Position numbers and translations under genes: made by a program
The notes under the pieces: generated by a model
The model's database searches: none
What the model was told of the DNA's origin: nothing
What the model saw: the letters and a program-made list of their open reading frames with translations, nothing else
Part shown: one piece after another, positions 22,872 to 32,632 of the stretch
Layout: every line of letters starts with the position of its first letter
Position numbering within the stretch: position 1 is the first letter of the stretch
Assembly (NCBI GenBank): GCA_001936135.1
Contig: CP012819.1
Coordinates: 1,335,501 to 1,399,500, forward strand
Origin: Saccharomycopsis fibuligera x Saccharomycopsis cf. fibuligera
Lineage: Eukaryota > Ascomycota > Saccharomycetes > Ascoideales > Saccharomycopsidaceae
Direction of reading: 5' to 3'
Length of the DNA stretch: 64,000 nucleotides

Positions 22872-24678
22872 AATGACCTTCCGTTTTTACGAGACGCTGT
22901 CAACATTCAATGCGTACCGTATTGTTTTAGTTTTTCACCGCACTCCAGTTTCTCTCACTTAGTGACTACACACAATTTAATGGTGTCTCACAGCTAAAAC
23001 AGTCTCCATATAAGAGTCACGCCTAAAATGATTATTCCAAACGCTTGATTTAAAAATAGCTTTCTTCATAAGCTCAATGCCATTGCAAACAAAAAAATAG
23101 CAACGAATATCCTAAATGTAGGCAGACGCAAACGTAAAAAAAGTACGCACATCTCTTTTCATTTTGAGTACCAGAGCTTGGAAAAATAAATCTCATAAAG
23201 CAACATTTTAGGTTTCGCTTAAAAGTGAACCAACCAAGCCAAGAATAGGCCAAAGAAAAGAAAGTGAAAAAAACAAAAAAAAGGTCAGCACAAATGGTGC
23301 ACATACTAGTTCCAAAAATACATACTCCGAGTCTCGTGGTTCTTTCCACATGAGGCAAGTTACGGAGACATGCTGCCCAACCAAACACAACCCAGACTAC
23401 CGCACTGAAACCAGGTTTTGCGCCCCAATACAAGCAGCGTGATGGTGTCTCAAGCTGTCTAGAATTTTACAATCTGTTGTACACAGAAGTGTTTTGTATG
23501 AAAGGAGCTTGCTTCTTCCAATTTTCCTGCTTGCCAATAATGTTAATTGGTGCATGCTTCTCATAATTATGCAGTCACCACAGTAAATTACAGCACTTGT
23601 TGTCCATCATTATAGCCAATAAGCAAGTCTCAGATTTGAGCAGTTCGGGCATGCAGCAACCGTTTGCATTTGAAGTTTATGTTTATACCGTTGCTTATGG
23701 CTATACGTCTGCTGGACACTGGCTTGAACATCTATACTTGGGGTACAAAGTGAGTAGCTAAATGGGCCTAATAGCACTAAAAAAGATTAGGGAAGAGAAG
23801 TATCATTTTTATTATTATTATTCTACTCCTCTTCAAGTGCTGAAACGTATGCGAATCAATAAAACGGCACTTTTCGAAGCTAACCTGAAAACTGCTAGAA
23901 GCAACAGTGACATCGTACGATGCTCTAACATAACCAATTATTGTTTTTACTACGCCCACCAATAGCGACTGTGCCAATACACCACCAAGCGGAAAAGTCG
24001 GTAAAACTTTCCACCACTAGCACTATGCTAATTACTAGATATAAAGTACCAACTGCAGTGTGTTCACCCACCGTTACTGTTAAAACTCTGCTCTGTTAAG
24101 CCCACACGATAAACGTTGTCTGTTTAGGTATATTTGATTAAGTATGGCCAACTTGGTTCGTCCCTTAATGCAAGGCCACAATACCGATTATCAACCATCA
24201 CATATTAAGTGTAATATTTATGCTGAGTAACATTTTAATTATCTGTAGTTAGCATATTAGATAGCAACCAAAAGCGTGCAAATCTGGAAAACGGATAGAA
24301 AATTAGTGCAAGTGGTTGATTAGCGACTCATTTACCTACATCTCAATTAAGTGTTTTCTTTGAATATAGAAACCAGAGTTCACTAACAAGGCTGGGTTTA
24401 TAGTGTTTGTATACGAATAATACAACCATGAGTAATAATAATCCAGAAAAAATAATTGTGCAATTAATTAAAAAAATGACAGTTTAAACTGGAACTAGAA
24501 AAAAAAAATTATAAAGTAGCTATACTTGTAACAGTTGTGATGTTATGTTGACCAAACTAGGCAAATAAAGCAGAACAAAAATAAAAAACAAAGGTAATGA
24601 GAAAAATTTTCAAAGACAAGCTGTCACTGTAACAAAAAGCATCAAAACGTACTTCAAGTCAGAAAAGAAAACCGAGGA
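19355..24678. other. 5.3 kb gene-free stretch downstream of the homeobox gene
   Basis: No gene with recognisable similarity is found on either strand, although several random open frames of 60-122 codons exist. The part from about 20.2 to 22.7 kb is clearly richer in GC (sampled lines 42-55%) than normal intergenic DNA here. It contains the palindrome AAAAGACGTCTTTT (20581-20594) and a 34-bp poly(T) run (22834-22867). The right end is the 3' side of BBC1. It may be the 3' regulatory region of the homeobox gene, a long non-coding transcript, or a centromere. Confidence 0.5.
22834..22867. repeat. poly(T) tract, 34 bp
   Basis: An uninterrupted T run that marks the right edge of the GC-richer non-coding block. 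Confidence 0.9.
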
Positions 24679-27600
24679 TCACCAGCCAACGAAACTTCTA
24701 TTTACTGGTCTGAACACCTTTATCGATCCCGAAAGCAAATCTGTAATCTTGTAACTTACCGCCTTGACTTTATTCCTATTCTTGGGATCTTTCTCCAACA
24801 CTCTAAACTTCAATTTGTGATTATCAAATTCGGTTATTACCGCCACCAATGGCAAGCTTACCCCAACTTCATAAACAATCTTCTGATGTAATTTATTATG
24901 TCCTTGGAACTTGGCATTGGCAACACGTAAAACATCACCCGGTTGGAATTCATCTACCTGATTAATATTTTTTTGTGATTCATTAATGTATACCAATTTT
25001 CCGAAACTTTCTAAACCAATAGGGGATAAAATGTCGGGAATCTCATGGAAAAGTTTAACAACAAAGGCATGTTGTGATTCTTCTATTGAGTGACCATTGT
25101 ATTTAGCTGCAAGCTGATACAACTTAAGTCCAGTGCTGTCATCGTTAGTTTGGGATTGCGGTGCGGTTGGAGCAATATCAATGATCTGGAACGATACGTT
25201 GCTAGTATCGGCTTCATCAAATGTCACAGAGATCAATTTTTGGCGATAGTCAAAAGCAAAAAGAATGTAGAAATCCCTGACTATCAAATTCACTCCTTTA
25301 CGTTTTTGCATCTTGGATTCATCAACTTCAAAAATCAATGTTTTGTCGACTTGGGCAAACAAGGTAGGCGGAAGTTCATTTTTGAGCCACCAGTCAGGAG
25401 ATTCATACACGTCAATATCTTTGTCACTCACTCCTGAGGTGACTTGGTATGTATCGCGATTATTATTGTTATTGCTATTGTTAGTGCTGCTTGCACTAAG
25501 AAGGTTGCTTCTGGTTCTTTCCACCACATAGTCTCCGGACCTGTAACTGTCAATCGACGCTCTTCTAAAACTATCAATTGATTGGCGATTATTGTTAATA
25601 ATTGAGTCACGCTTGTTGCTTGATGAACCACTGCCGCGTTCTGCACTTTCTGGCAAAGTGTAAGACTTGCTGACTGGAGCGGGAACAGGCGGAACAGGCG
25701 GAGCAACGCTGGAAGGAGGTACAGGAGCAGCATGAGATGGTGCTGACGGAAGATGTTGTTGCTGCTGCTGCTGCTGCTGATGTGGAGGCAATGAAGGTGG
25801 AGGAGCACTAGGAGCAGATCCAGTGGTACTAGCATGAGTAATTCCCGGAACTGGTACCGGTGGAATAAAAGGTGGTGCCTGTGATGGAATAGGTGGAGGA
25901 GCACCCTTTGAAGTAGTTGATGCATTCGATGGTCTTCTATTTATTGATGCATTGCTCAAGCTAGTAGACGTTCTCCGTACAGGAGGGACCTCCACCCCCT
26001 GTGGCACTGGAACTTGGTGCTGCTGGTGTTGCTCATCATTATGTTGAATTGGCAACTCAGTATCCTCGTCACCTTCATAACCGGTGGTTTCACCATCTGA
26101 AGTGACTTTATTCTTATCAATAGCTACTGGATGACCCTGCTGTTCAGCTTTTTGCTTAGCCTGCTTTGCAGAAGGATAATCAGAATAACTGGCATTTAAA
26201 AGTGGTTTCACAGTCTGTGCAAGGGACGCAGCCGTAGTAGCTTGAGCAACTTCACTAGTATCTGGTCTAACAGAAGGCTCGGAAGGTTCAACAGAGTTTT
26301 CAAGTTTATCTTCGTCGGTGATGGCTGGGATCTCTGTAGCTTCACTTTTTTTTGATTCTACAGCAAACAATGGAGTTCCTTCATTTGCGTCACCGGTATC
26401 AGCATTCTTATCAAATTCTTCTTCTTCTTCTTCTTCACCTTCTTTGTCTGAAGCACTATTGAAACTTTCAACATCTAATTCATCCTTTATTTCCGATACG
26501 TTTGATGAAACATCACTATTTGATTTAACCTCCGCAGTCGATGGCGACTTTGGCGTAGCACTTTTTTCGTAGTCTTCCTGTTCTGTTTTCTTCGTCTGTG
26601 GAGGTGCAGGGGCCTGTTTATTGGAAACTGGTGATGGCACATCTTCATCAAGTTTGGAATCAGCAGCATTAAGGGTACTTCCAGGGGTAGGAATTCCTGG
26701 AATTGGAATTCCGGGCATAGATGGCTGATTTTGTCCCGTATTGAAACCAGGTAAAATAGGTATTGCCCTTGGAATTTCTTCATCTTCTTTTTCCTTATTA
26801 ACTCTATCATCCTCTTCTAATTTTGGCTTAGATACCTGTTTTTTCTTTGACGAAGATGCTGACTGACCAAATGGGTTCATTCCCATCATTCCAAACATAC
26901 CTGCACCTCCAGACAACTTGGCCATTCTTTCTCTAAGAGCACGTCTGCGAGCTTCTTCTGGATCTTCATCTTCTTCATCCTCTTCCTCTTCCTCCTCTTC
27001 GTTATCTTTACTGGCGTCTTTATTTGGATTTCTGGTGTCGTTTTCAATTTCTAGTTGCTCTTTGGTAGCGGCCCCACTTTGATGTTCTTTAGTAGCTCCA
27101 GAAATGCCATTTTCTTCTTTCACACCTTTCTCTCCAGTCAAAGTAGCAGCGCCAATAGCACTATCTTCTGGCGCACCATCGCTACCATTCACAAAATCTT
27201 CTGAGCTGCTCGATAGTTGTGGTTGCGGTACTTCAGGAGGACCACTGGAAGGTGCCGAGGGCACGGGAGGGGCTTCTTGAGATGGTAACGGAGCTGAAGC
27301 AGAATCAGAAATCGAAGATGGAGCAGTAGCAGAAGCAACAGCTAGATCTGGAGCTGGGACCGGTAGTGTTTTTTTCTTCTTTTTTTCCACCTTCTTTTTA
27401 GCCAAGGCTGCTTCTCTTTCCGCTTCTTCCTCTTGTCTTTTACGCAACAAGGCGATCCGCTCTTTAAGACTTAATTTTGGTTGATCTTGTTCTTCTGACT
27501 CCACAGGGACTACCGACCCAATAGCGGTGCTTGCAGATTCATCGTCGTCATTAGTGGCAGAAGTACCAGCAGAAATATTTGGTACTGATGGTTGGGACGA

Positions 27601-28428
27601 CGAATGAGCTGAAGATGGTGGTGAAATCGATGATGGAGGAGGAGGAGCAGCAGCATATTTCTTTCTTGAACCAAAACCCGAAGGTATATATGAGGATTTC
27701 CCCGCGCCGTAGAATGGCTTCTTGACATAAGATTCTTCTTTAGGTTTTTTTGTTGGTAATATCGGAGCAGCATTTTGGTTATCAAATGCAGCAATCTTGT
27801 TAAAGAATGCATTATTTTTCTTTGGTTTTGCTGATGGTGCAGCAAGAGCTTCTGGCTGCAGTTTCGAAGACTCAATGGCAGTCTTTTCTGAAGATGCTGA
27901 AGATATTGTCTGTGCTTTTTGTTGTGGAACAGTAATATTGCTTTCAGAAGCGTTTTTAGCTTCAGATTCAAGTTCTTCAATCTCTTTATCTTTATCAATT
28001 GATTGCTTAGATGAGGTCTCTTGCGATGGCAATGGATCTTGCGATATCACATCAGATTTCCCGCTTTCTTCTTTTGCCAGTTCTTTTGTTCTTTCAACAA
28101 AATCTTCATCCTCCTTTTTAGATCCTTCTGTAGTGAGTTGCTGAACTTCGTTTTCCCCCTTCTCTTCCTGTTCCGCTAACACAGCTTGCTTAGGACGAGG
28201 TCTGGTAGCAGGAATAGCCGGTTCATTAATCACTTCAACAAAATTCTGCGGGAAGATACCATTATGCACTTCGCCTGTTGTCGAGTTAGTGTAGCTACCA
28301 GAATACCATTCATCATCTTCAATTGAACTCACAGTGATTGTTGTTTCCGCAGTGAAATTCAAATCGTCAGGATAGTCTGACTTGTAATCGTATAAGGCAC
28401 GAACTCTAAATGGAACAGGAGGAGGCAT
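24679..28428 (-). CDS. BBC1: SH3 protein of actin patches, Bbc1 type
   Basis: The 1249-residue protein starts with an SH3 domain (about residues 5-68: ALYDYKSDYPDDLNF, DDEWYSGSY, GIFPQNFVEV), very close in layout to yeast Bbc1. The middle is long and disordered: Glu/Lys coiled-coil-like patches (about 320-350), an acidic EEEEEE stretch (about 475-490), Pro-rich motifs (APPPSLPPH) and a short Gln run. The last 210 residues form a conserved globular region ending SFVGW. Bbc1 acts at cortical endocytic actin patches, where it tempers Las17/WASP and type I myosin activity. It is divergently transcribed from EMC4, with 432 bp between the two ATGs. Confidence 0.88.
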   Translation of the reverse strand: MPPPVPFRVRALYDYKSDYPDDLNFTAETTITVSSIEDDEWYSGSYTNSTTGEVHNGIFPQNFVEVINEPAIPATRPRPKQAVLAEQEEKGENEVQQLTTEGSKKEDEDFVERTKELAKEESGKSDVISQDPLPSQETSSKQSIDKDKEIEELESEAKNASESNITVPQQKAQTISSASSEKTAIESSKLQPEALAAPSAKPKKNNAFFNKIAAFDNQNAAPILPTKKPKEESYVKKPFYGAGKSSYIPSGFGSRKKYAAAPPPPSSISPPSSAHSSSQPSVPNISAGTSATNDDDESASTAIGSVVPVESEEQDQPKLSLKERIALLRKRQEEEAEREAALAKKKVEKKKKKTLPVPAPDLAVASATAPSSISDSASAPLPSQEAPPVPSAPSSGPPEVPQPQLSSSSEDFVNGSDGAPEDSAIGAATLTGEKGVKEENGISGATKEHQSGAATKEQLEIENDTRNPNKDASKDNEEEEEEEDEEDEDPEEARRRALRERMAKLSGGAGMFGMMGMNPFGQSASSSKKKQVSKPKLEEDDRVNKEKEDEEIPRAIPILPGFNTGQNQPSMPGIPIPGIPTPGSTLNAADSKLDEDVPSPVSNKQAPAPPQTKKTEQEDYEKSATPKSPSTAEVKSNSDVSSNVSEIKDELDVESFNSASDKEGEEEEEEEFDKNADTGDANEGTPLFAVESKKSEATEIPAITDEDKLENSVEPSEPSVRPDTSEVAQATTAASLAQTVKPLLNASYSDYPSAKQAKQKAEQQGHPVAIDKNKVTSDGETTGYEGDEDTELPIQHNDEQHQQHQVPVPQGVEVPPVRRTSTSLSNASINRRPSNASTTSKGAPPPIPSQAPPFIPPVPVPGITHASTTGSAPSAPPPSLPPHQQQQQQQQHLPSAPSHAAPVPPSSVAPPVPPVPAPVSKSYTLPESAERGSGSSSNKRDSIINNNRQSIDSFRRASIDSYRSGDYVVERTRSNLLSASSTNNSNNNNNRDTYQVTSGVSDKDIDVYESPDWWLKNELPPTLFAQVDKTLIFEVDESKMQKRKGVNLIVRDFYILFAFDYRQKLISVTFDEADTSNVSFQIIDIAPTAPQSQTNDDSTGLKLYQLAAKYNGHSIEESQHAFVVKLFHEIPDILSPIGLESFGKLVYINESQKNINQVDEFQPGDVLRVANAKFQGHNKLHQKIVYEVGVSLPLVAVITEFDNHKLKFRVLEKDPKNRNKVKAVSYKITDLLSGSIKVFRPVNRSFVGW

Positions 28429-28860
28429 TGTTCAATGTTGTAAGTAGTAATTGACAACAATTAACAGAAAAATTAACACAATTAGGGCCAAAAAACAAAA
28501 CGTAAATAAAAAACCAAAGTAAGGTAAAATCGAGTGTAGAATATAAAGTAGCTTTTAGTGTTAATTGTTACCAGGAAAAGGAGATATACGTGGATCTGTT
28601 ATTGATTCGGCAAAGGTGGCATTGCACTCGTTTTGGTTCAAGTCATGAGCTCATCGCCAGCGCTAGTTGCGGAGGTCGGAGCGTGATATATCACATGATT
28701 TTACTGCACTTCCGACCAACGACGATTGACACTCAGCGATCATGGTGATAGTGATGGCGATAATGGTGAGGATGAGGATGAAGAAGATGGTGATGAGGTT
28801 GATTCAGTAGATCTGTTATAGATAGACACTCTGACACCTCTAATATTCAGCAATCCCACA
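28429..28860. promoter_or_regulatory. divergent promoter BBC1 / EMC4
   Basis: 432 bp between two ATGs. It includes a purine-rich GATGAGGATGAGGATGAAGAA stretch just upstream of EMC4. No other gene is seen. Confidence 0.6.
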
Positions 28861-29490
28861 ATGTCCTGGTTTGAAGAGATCACCAACCCGCCAATATAGT
28901 AAGTCCGTCGGCTGTCTATTTTTATTTCATCACTATTATAATTGCGTGGTCAATACTAACAACCCGCTAGCAAAACGGTACACGATATCAAGTCCCCGAA
29001 AGCTTTCAAAGAAAACAACACTCCGGGTTTTCAGATAACAAAGTCCAAGAGCAAGTCATCATCTAATAACAGACAGCACATTCATGATCTCAAGCTAAAA
29101 AAAGGCTGGGAAATGGCAATGGCCCCTATCAAGTCCCTCCCAATGACTTTGTTCATGAATTACATGACAGGAAATTCATTGCAGATTATTTCCATCTCAA
29201 TGACATTGATGCTTTTCGTTAACCCAATAAAAGCGATTTACAACATCAACGAACAGTTCGCCTTTTTGAATAGCGACAATGATGATATTAATAATAATGG
29301 TGAACAAAGTGGTGGCTTGGATACCGATGTAGTGCTTATCAAGCTAGCATTTATTGCAGCGCAGATCTTGGGAATCGCGGTGGGAGTATGGAAGCTAAAT
29401 AATATGGGGCTAATTCCTAACAGTACTAGTGATTGGTTGGCGTGGGAATCTTATCCAAAATTTGAGGAGATTAGCTTGGGAATCTTCTAA
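28861..29490 (+). CDS. EMC4: ER membrane protein complex subunit 4, spliced
   Basis: Exon 1 is 28861-28898 (MSWFEEITNPPI plus two bases) and exon 2 is 28971-29490. The 72-nt intron has a GTAAGT donor, TACTAAC at 28954-28960 and a TAG acceptor, and splicing restores the codon TA|C. The product is 185 residues. A hydrophilic N terminus is followed by the signature GWEMAMAPIKSLPMTLFMNYMTGNSLQI, a first membrane segment (IISISMTLMLFV), an acidic loop and a second membrane segment (LIKLAFIAAQILGIAVGVW). Emc4 is a core subunit of the ER membrane insertase. Unspliced RNA would stop at TAG within the donor, so splicing is needed. Confidence 0.93.
28899..28970 (+). other. spliceosomal intron (72 nt) in EMC4
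   Basis: Donor GTAAGT at 28899, branch site TACTAAC at 28954-28960, acceptor TAG ending at 28970. The exon junction restores a Tyr codon. Confidence 0.92.
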
Positions 29491-30027
29491 TGCGTTGTAT
29501 AATATAAAGGAATAGATTTTAATTATTGCTCACATGGAAGCTGTTACGGAAAACTTTCTAAATCTGTATTTTACAAACTTTCAGTGTAGTAAGAATCATA
29601 TAATAGTATGTTCTGGAAGATAATAAACTGACAGTTAAAATCTCACTGTAAGTTTCTGCTAACATCACGACCATTCACTCGATCGAAAGCAACTGTTATG
29701 TGCTAATAGGCTTGGGATACATACTTGTACTATTGCTTAGTTTGATAAAGAATGAAAAATATCGTTTTGGAATACTATCATATATGTGAACTATGCAAAG
29801 GACACAGGGACTAAAAAGGTAGCAAAAAGTGAAACAGCTTAACGGCAACCACAAGAACAAGAACGAAAACTAGAACGAGAAAAAATAAAAAAAGCAATAA
29901 TTTTAAAAACGAATAAAACAAAAACACTATTTGGTATAAATTAAAGGAGCATATAAAAAGTATAAAGGTCTAAGATTAACAAACAAGCACAAGAAACGGA
30001 CACCAATAAAAAATATAGATCGGTCGA
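29491..30027. other. convergent intergenic region EMC4 / FMP42
   Basis: 537 bp of AT-rich sequence between two 3' ends. No gene or repeat of note. Confidence 0.6.
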
Positions 30028-32067
30028 TCAATTAGTACTGCCATAATTAGCACTTTCGTCATTATCATCAAGCAATGCTCCTCCCTTTTGATAATTATTC
30101 TTTTGTCTAACTTGATTATGAACAAAAATAACCAAGGCAAACCCAATGACCGCGGTCAATGAAGTCAATAATGAGTTCACAGGAATTGGATTCATATTAA
30201 ATGTAAAATGGGTCATATTGTCTAATCCTGTTTGCACAAAATTGAATAACCCACTAATGCAAATGATCGACCCATACACTGTTCCAAAAGTAGTAAACCC
30301 GAACACTTTGGCGCAATAATCACTAACTGCGGTATAATAAAATGGTCTATATACTACCATTAATATAATACCAATATAATTGGCAATACTGTTTGGAATG
30401 ATCCCCATTATTCCGATGGTCAAAGAAACCCCCAATAAGATACTTAACACCGTAATAGTTTTGAAGTTGTCTAATAAGATACCAATGAACGGAATGGAAA
30501 GTAAACCACCAATAGGTAACGCTAAATCAAAAAATTCATTTATGAGTTTAGCCTTTGCTGGATCATTTAATAAAAATTCCTCTTGGGATCTAATTGTAGC
30601 AACAAAATAATTGATTCTTAACATTTGAATCGAAGTAAATAGAGCCATCAAGATGAACCAGGTGCTAGAAATTTGTTGTTTGACGGTGGCTCCGTGTAGT
30701 GCACCAGCAATTCCGGATTCCTGTGCTATTTCATAGTCTGCTTTAGTTTGTTCAATTATGGATACACTATCGGAAAGAACATTGCCAACGAGGGATTTAC
30801 GATCTAAGGCATCATCAGTGGCAGCAGCAGGCTCAGTAACGACAGCTTCATTTGCATAACCACTATTGCGCAGCAAAGTTTTAGTAATGGCATTGTTGAT
30901 GGTGTTGTGAATATCGTTGATCTTGTTGTTGAGTTTTGTGCTACGATGACTGTCACTATCATTGTCATTTCCATTGATGCTGCCGTTACCATTTGTAGCG
31001 AGAAGTTGATTATCAGAATTCAAAGCAATATTGTGACCAACCAATGAAGATCTTCGGGAATTAAGAACTTTTTGATTAAACGAATTAGATCTATTATGAG
31101 CATACTGGTCGGTCAAAATATTTTGTGACGTGTTATTCAATGATCTAGACAAATTTTCATTAATAGAATTCAACAACCCAATAGAGTCCGGCTGGCCTCT
31201 GTTGACTGCAATGGCTGTTGGTGCTGTGGCTGTTGATGATGGCACCGGCAAGTAGTTGTTAATTGATTCAGATTCAGAGACTGCAGAATCAATCAATGCA
31301 GATTCAGGATCTTCCACCTCCGATTCTTGTTGCTGTTGTTGTAATTGCGCCACAGGGGTTTGATATGTCTTCTTGGGCATAATAATCAATTGGCAGACCA
31401 AGATAAAAACCGGCACCACCATATAAATAGTGAAAAACTTCTGCAATGACAAATTCAACTTGTCGCCCAAACTGGAAAAAAACACTAGTCTATAAATCAA
31501 AAACAAAGCCGATGATGAATCAAAAGCACCAGTTAATAACGCCAACACTAAGCCTGAATTTTGAGGGAAAGCATTAGCCAAGTGAAAACATGAAATAAAC
31601 ACGAATGGACCACCAAGTGCTAATGTAGAATACCCAGTAAGATATGCGTCAAAATAGTCTTTTAACCAGTATGCGTTAGACAAAATCAATGAAGCTAGCA
31701 AAAGTAATCCAGAACCAATGATACCAGTGATACGAGGCCCATACTTGTCCAATATGGCTCCAACAAGCAATGAGGCAACATTAGTCACCACAGCGGCTAA
31801 AGTGAAGAGGAAGTTTAGGGATAAGTCTTGAGGTGAGCAGAGCTTTTCGTTTGTTTGGTCATTGCTGACAGCATTGTTGAAGCTGGTGATTATATTAATG
31901 CTACCGTTGAACAACTTGGTACGCTGCTCGCATTGTTCATGATAAACTCCTTGGGCAATAAGTACTGGCTTTAAAGCTGCAAACCCAAAAACTGGACCAG
32001 CAGCAACGATACACCATATTAGAGCACAAGCAACTTGGGCTACTTTGCGTTCCAGCTCAATCGACAT
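30028..32067 (-). CDS. FMP42: MFS membrane carrier, Fmp42/SLC43-like
   Basis: The 679-residue protein has about 12 membrane segments in two halves. The N-terminal segment (CALIWCIVAAGPVFGFAALKPVLI) is characteristic of yeast Fmp42 and related SLC43-like transporters. A long hydrophilic loop of about 220 residues (about 235-455), rich in Asn, Ser and Asp, separates the halves, which explains the excess length over the roughly 500-residue S. cerevisiae homologue. The substrate is unknown for the family in yeast; amino acids are a guess from the SLC43 relatives. The C terminus is hydrophilic. Confidence 0.8.
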   Translation of the reverse strand: MSIELERKVAQVACALIWCIVAAGPVFGFAALKPVLIAQGVYHEQCEQRTKLFNGSINIITSFNNAVSNDQTNEKLCSPQDLSLNFLFTLAAVVTNVASLLVGAILDKYGPRITGIIGSGLLLLASLILSNAYWLKDYFDAYLTGYSTLALGGPFVFISCFHLANAFPQNSGLVLALLTGAFDSSSALFLIYRLVFFSSLGDKLNLSLQKFFTIYMVVPVFILVCQLIIMPKKTYQTPVAQLQQQQQESEVEDPESALIDSAVSESESINNYLPVPSSTATAPTAIAVNRGQPDSIGLLNSINENLSRSLNNTSQNILTDQYAHNRSNSFNQKVLNSRRSSLVGHNIALNSDNQLLATNGNGSINGNDNDSDSHRSTKLNNKINDIHNTINNAITKTLLRNSGYANEAVVTEPAAATDDALDRKSLVGNVLSDSVSIIEQTKADYEIAQESGIAGALHGATVKQQISSTWFILMALFTSIQMLRINYFVATIRSQEEFLLNDPAKAKLINEFFDLALPIGGLLSIPFIGILLDNFKTITVLSILLGVSLTIGIMGIIPNSIANYIGIILMVVYRPFYYTAVSDYCAKVFGFTTFGTVYGSIICISGLFNFVQTGLDNMTHFTFNMNPIPVNSLLTSLTAVIGFALVIFVHNQVRQKNNYQKGGALLDDNDESANYGSTN

Positions 32068-32632
32068 AACTTCTATTTTAACCTCAAAAAAAAGTTGATT
32101 TGTGCGTTATATAGTCTCCTTGATTTTGGCAGGTGTGATGAGATTGCGATGAGCAAAAAATATTTTGGCGCAACACGTCGGACAAAAAGAAGAGCAAAAT
32201 GATGTGAATTGATAGATGCCGAGTGAATCAATTGAGGACGTACTGACTTTTTTATGGTAGAGCGGAGGGGAGTGTCAGAGAAGGTTAATTAGGAAACATA
32301 GGAGATCATATAGAGCTGCGTAGGAAGAACCAAGGATAGGAAAGTTTATATATTTTATACTACATCGACTGTCATCGTTGCTCCATGCTTCGGAGAAACT
32401 TTTTATTTTTTTTTTTTTTTTTTATTTTTTCCTGCTGCTTTGTGTTTTGGCACTCGCTGCGCCGGAAACTTTTTGACGTTTTTCTTCTTTCTGTCTTTAA
32501 ATCATGAAAACTTTTTCCATTCAACTCCGGCGAGCGCTAGTGCTACAGCTGGAAGTTATAAAAAAAAAAAAAAAAACTTTAATTACTTCGTTTATTGTAC
32601 AACTATACGTCGACATAAGCACACTCTCTCGC
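32068..32632. other. intergenic region FMP42 / PRP28
   Basis: The FMP42 promoter lies here next to the PRP28 3' end. It contains a T-rich run near 32401-32430 and an A run near 32560-32575. No gene is seen. Confidence 0.6.

Noticed and set aside
23074-23433. 119-codon minus-strand frame rich in Phe, Cys and Trp
   Set aside because: It looks hydrophobic but lacks regular membrane segments or family motifs, and composition bias explains it.
11863-24678. LTR element, transposon or tRNA clusters in the desert
   Set aside because: I looked for reverse-transcriptase, integrase and transposase motifs, terminal repeats and B-box sequences by eye and saw none that hold up. This was not a computed search.
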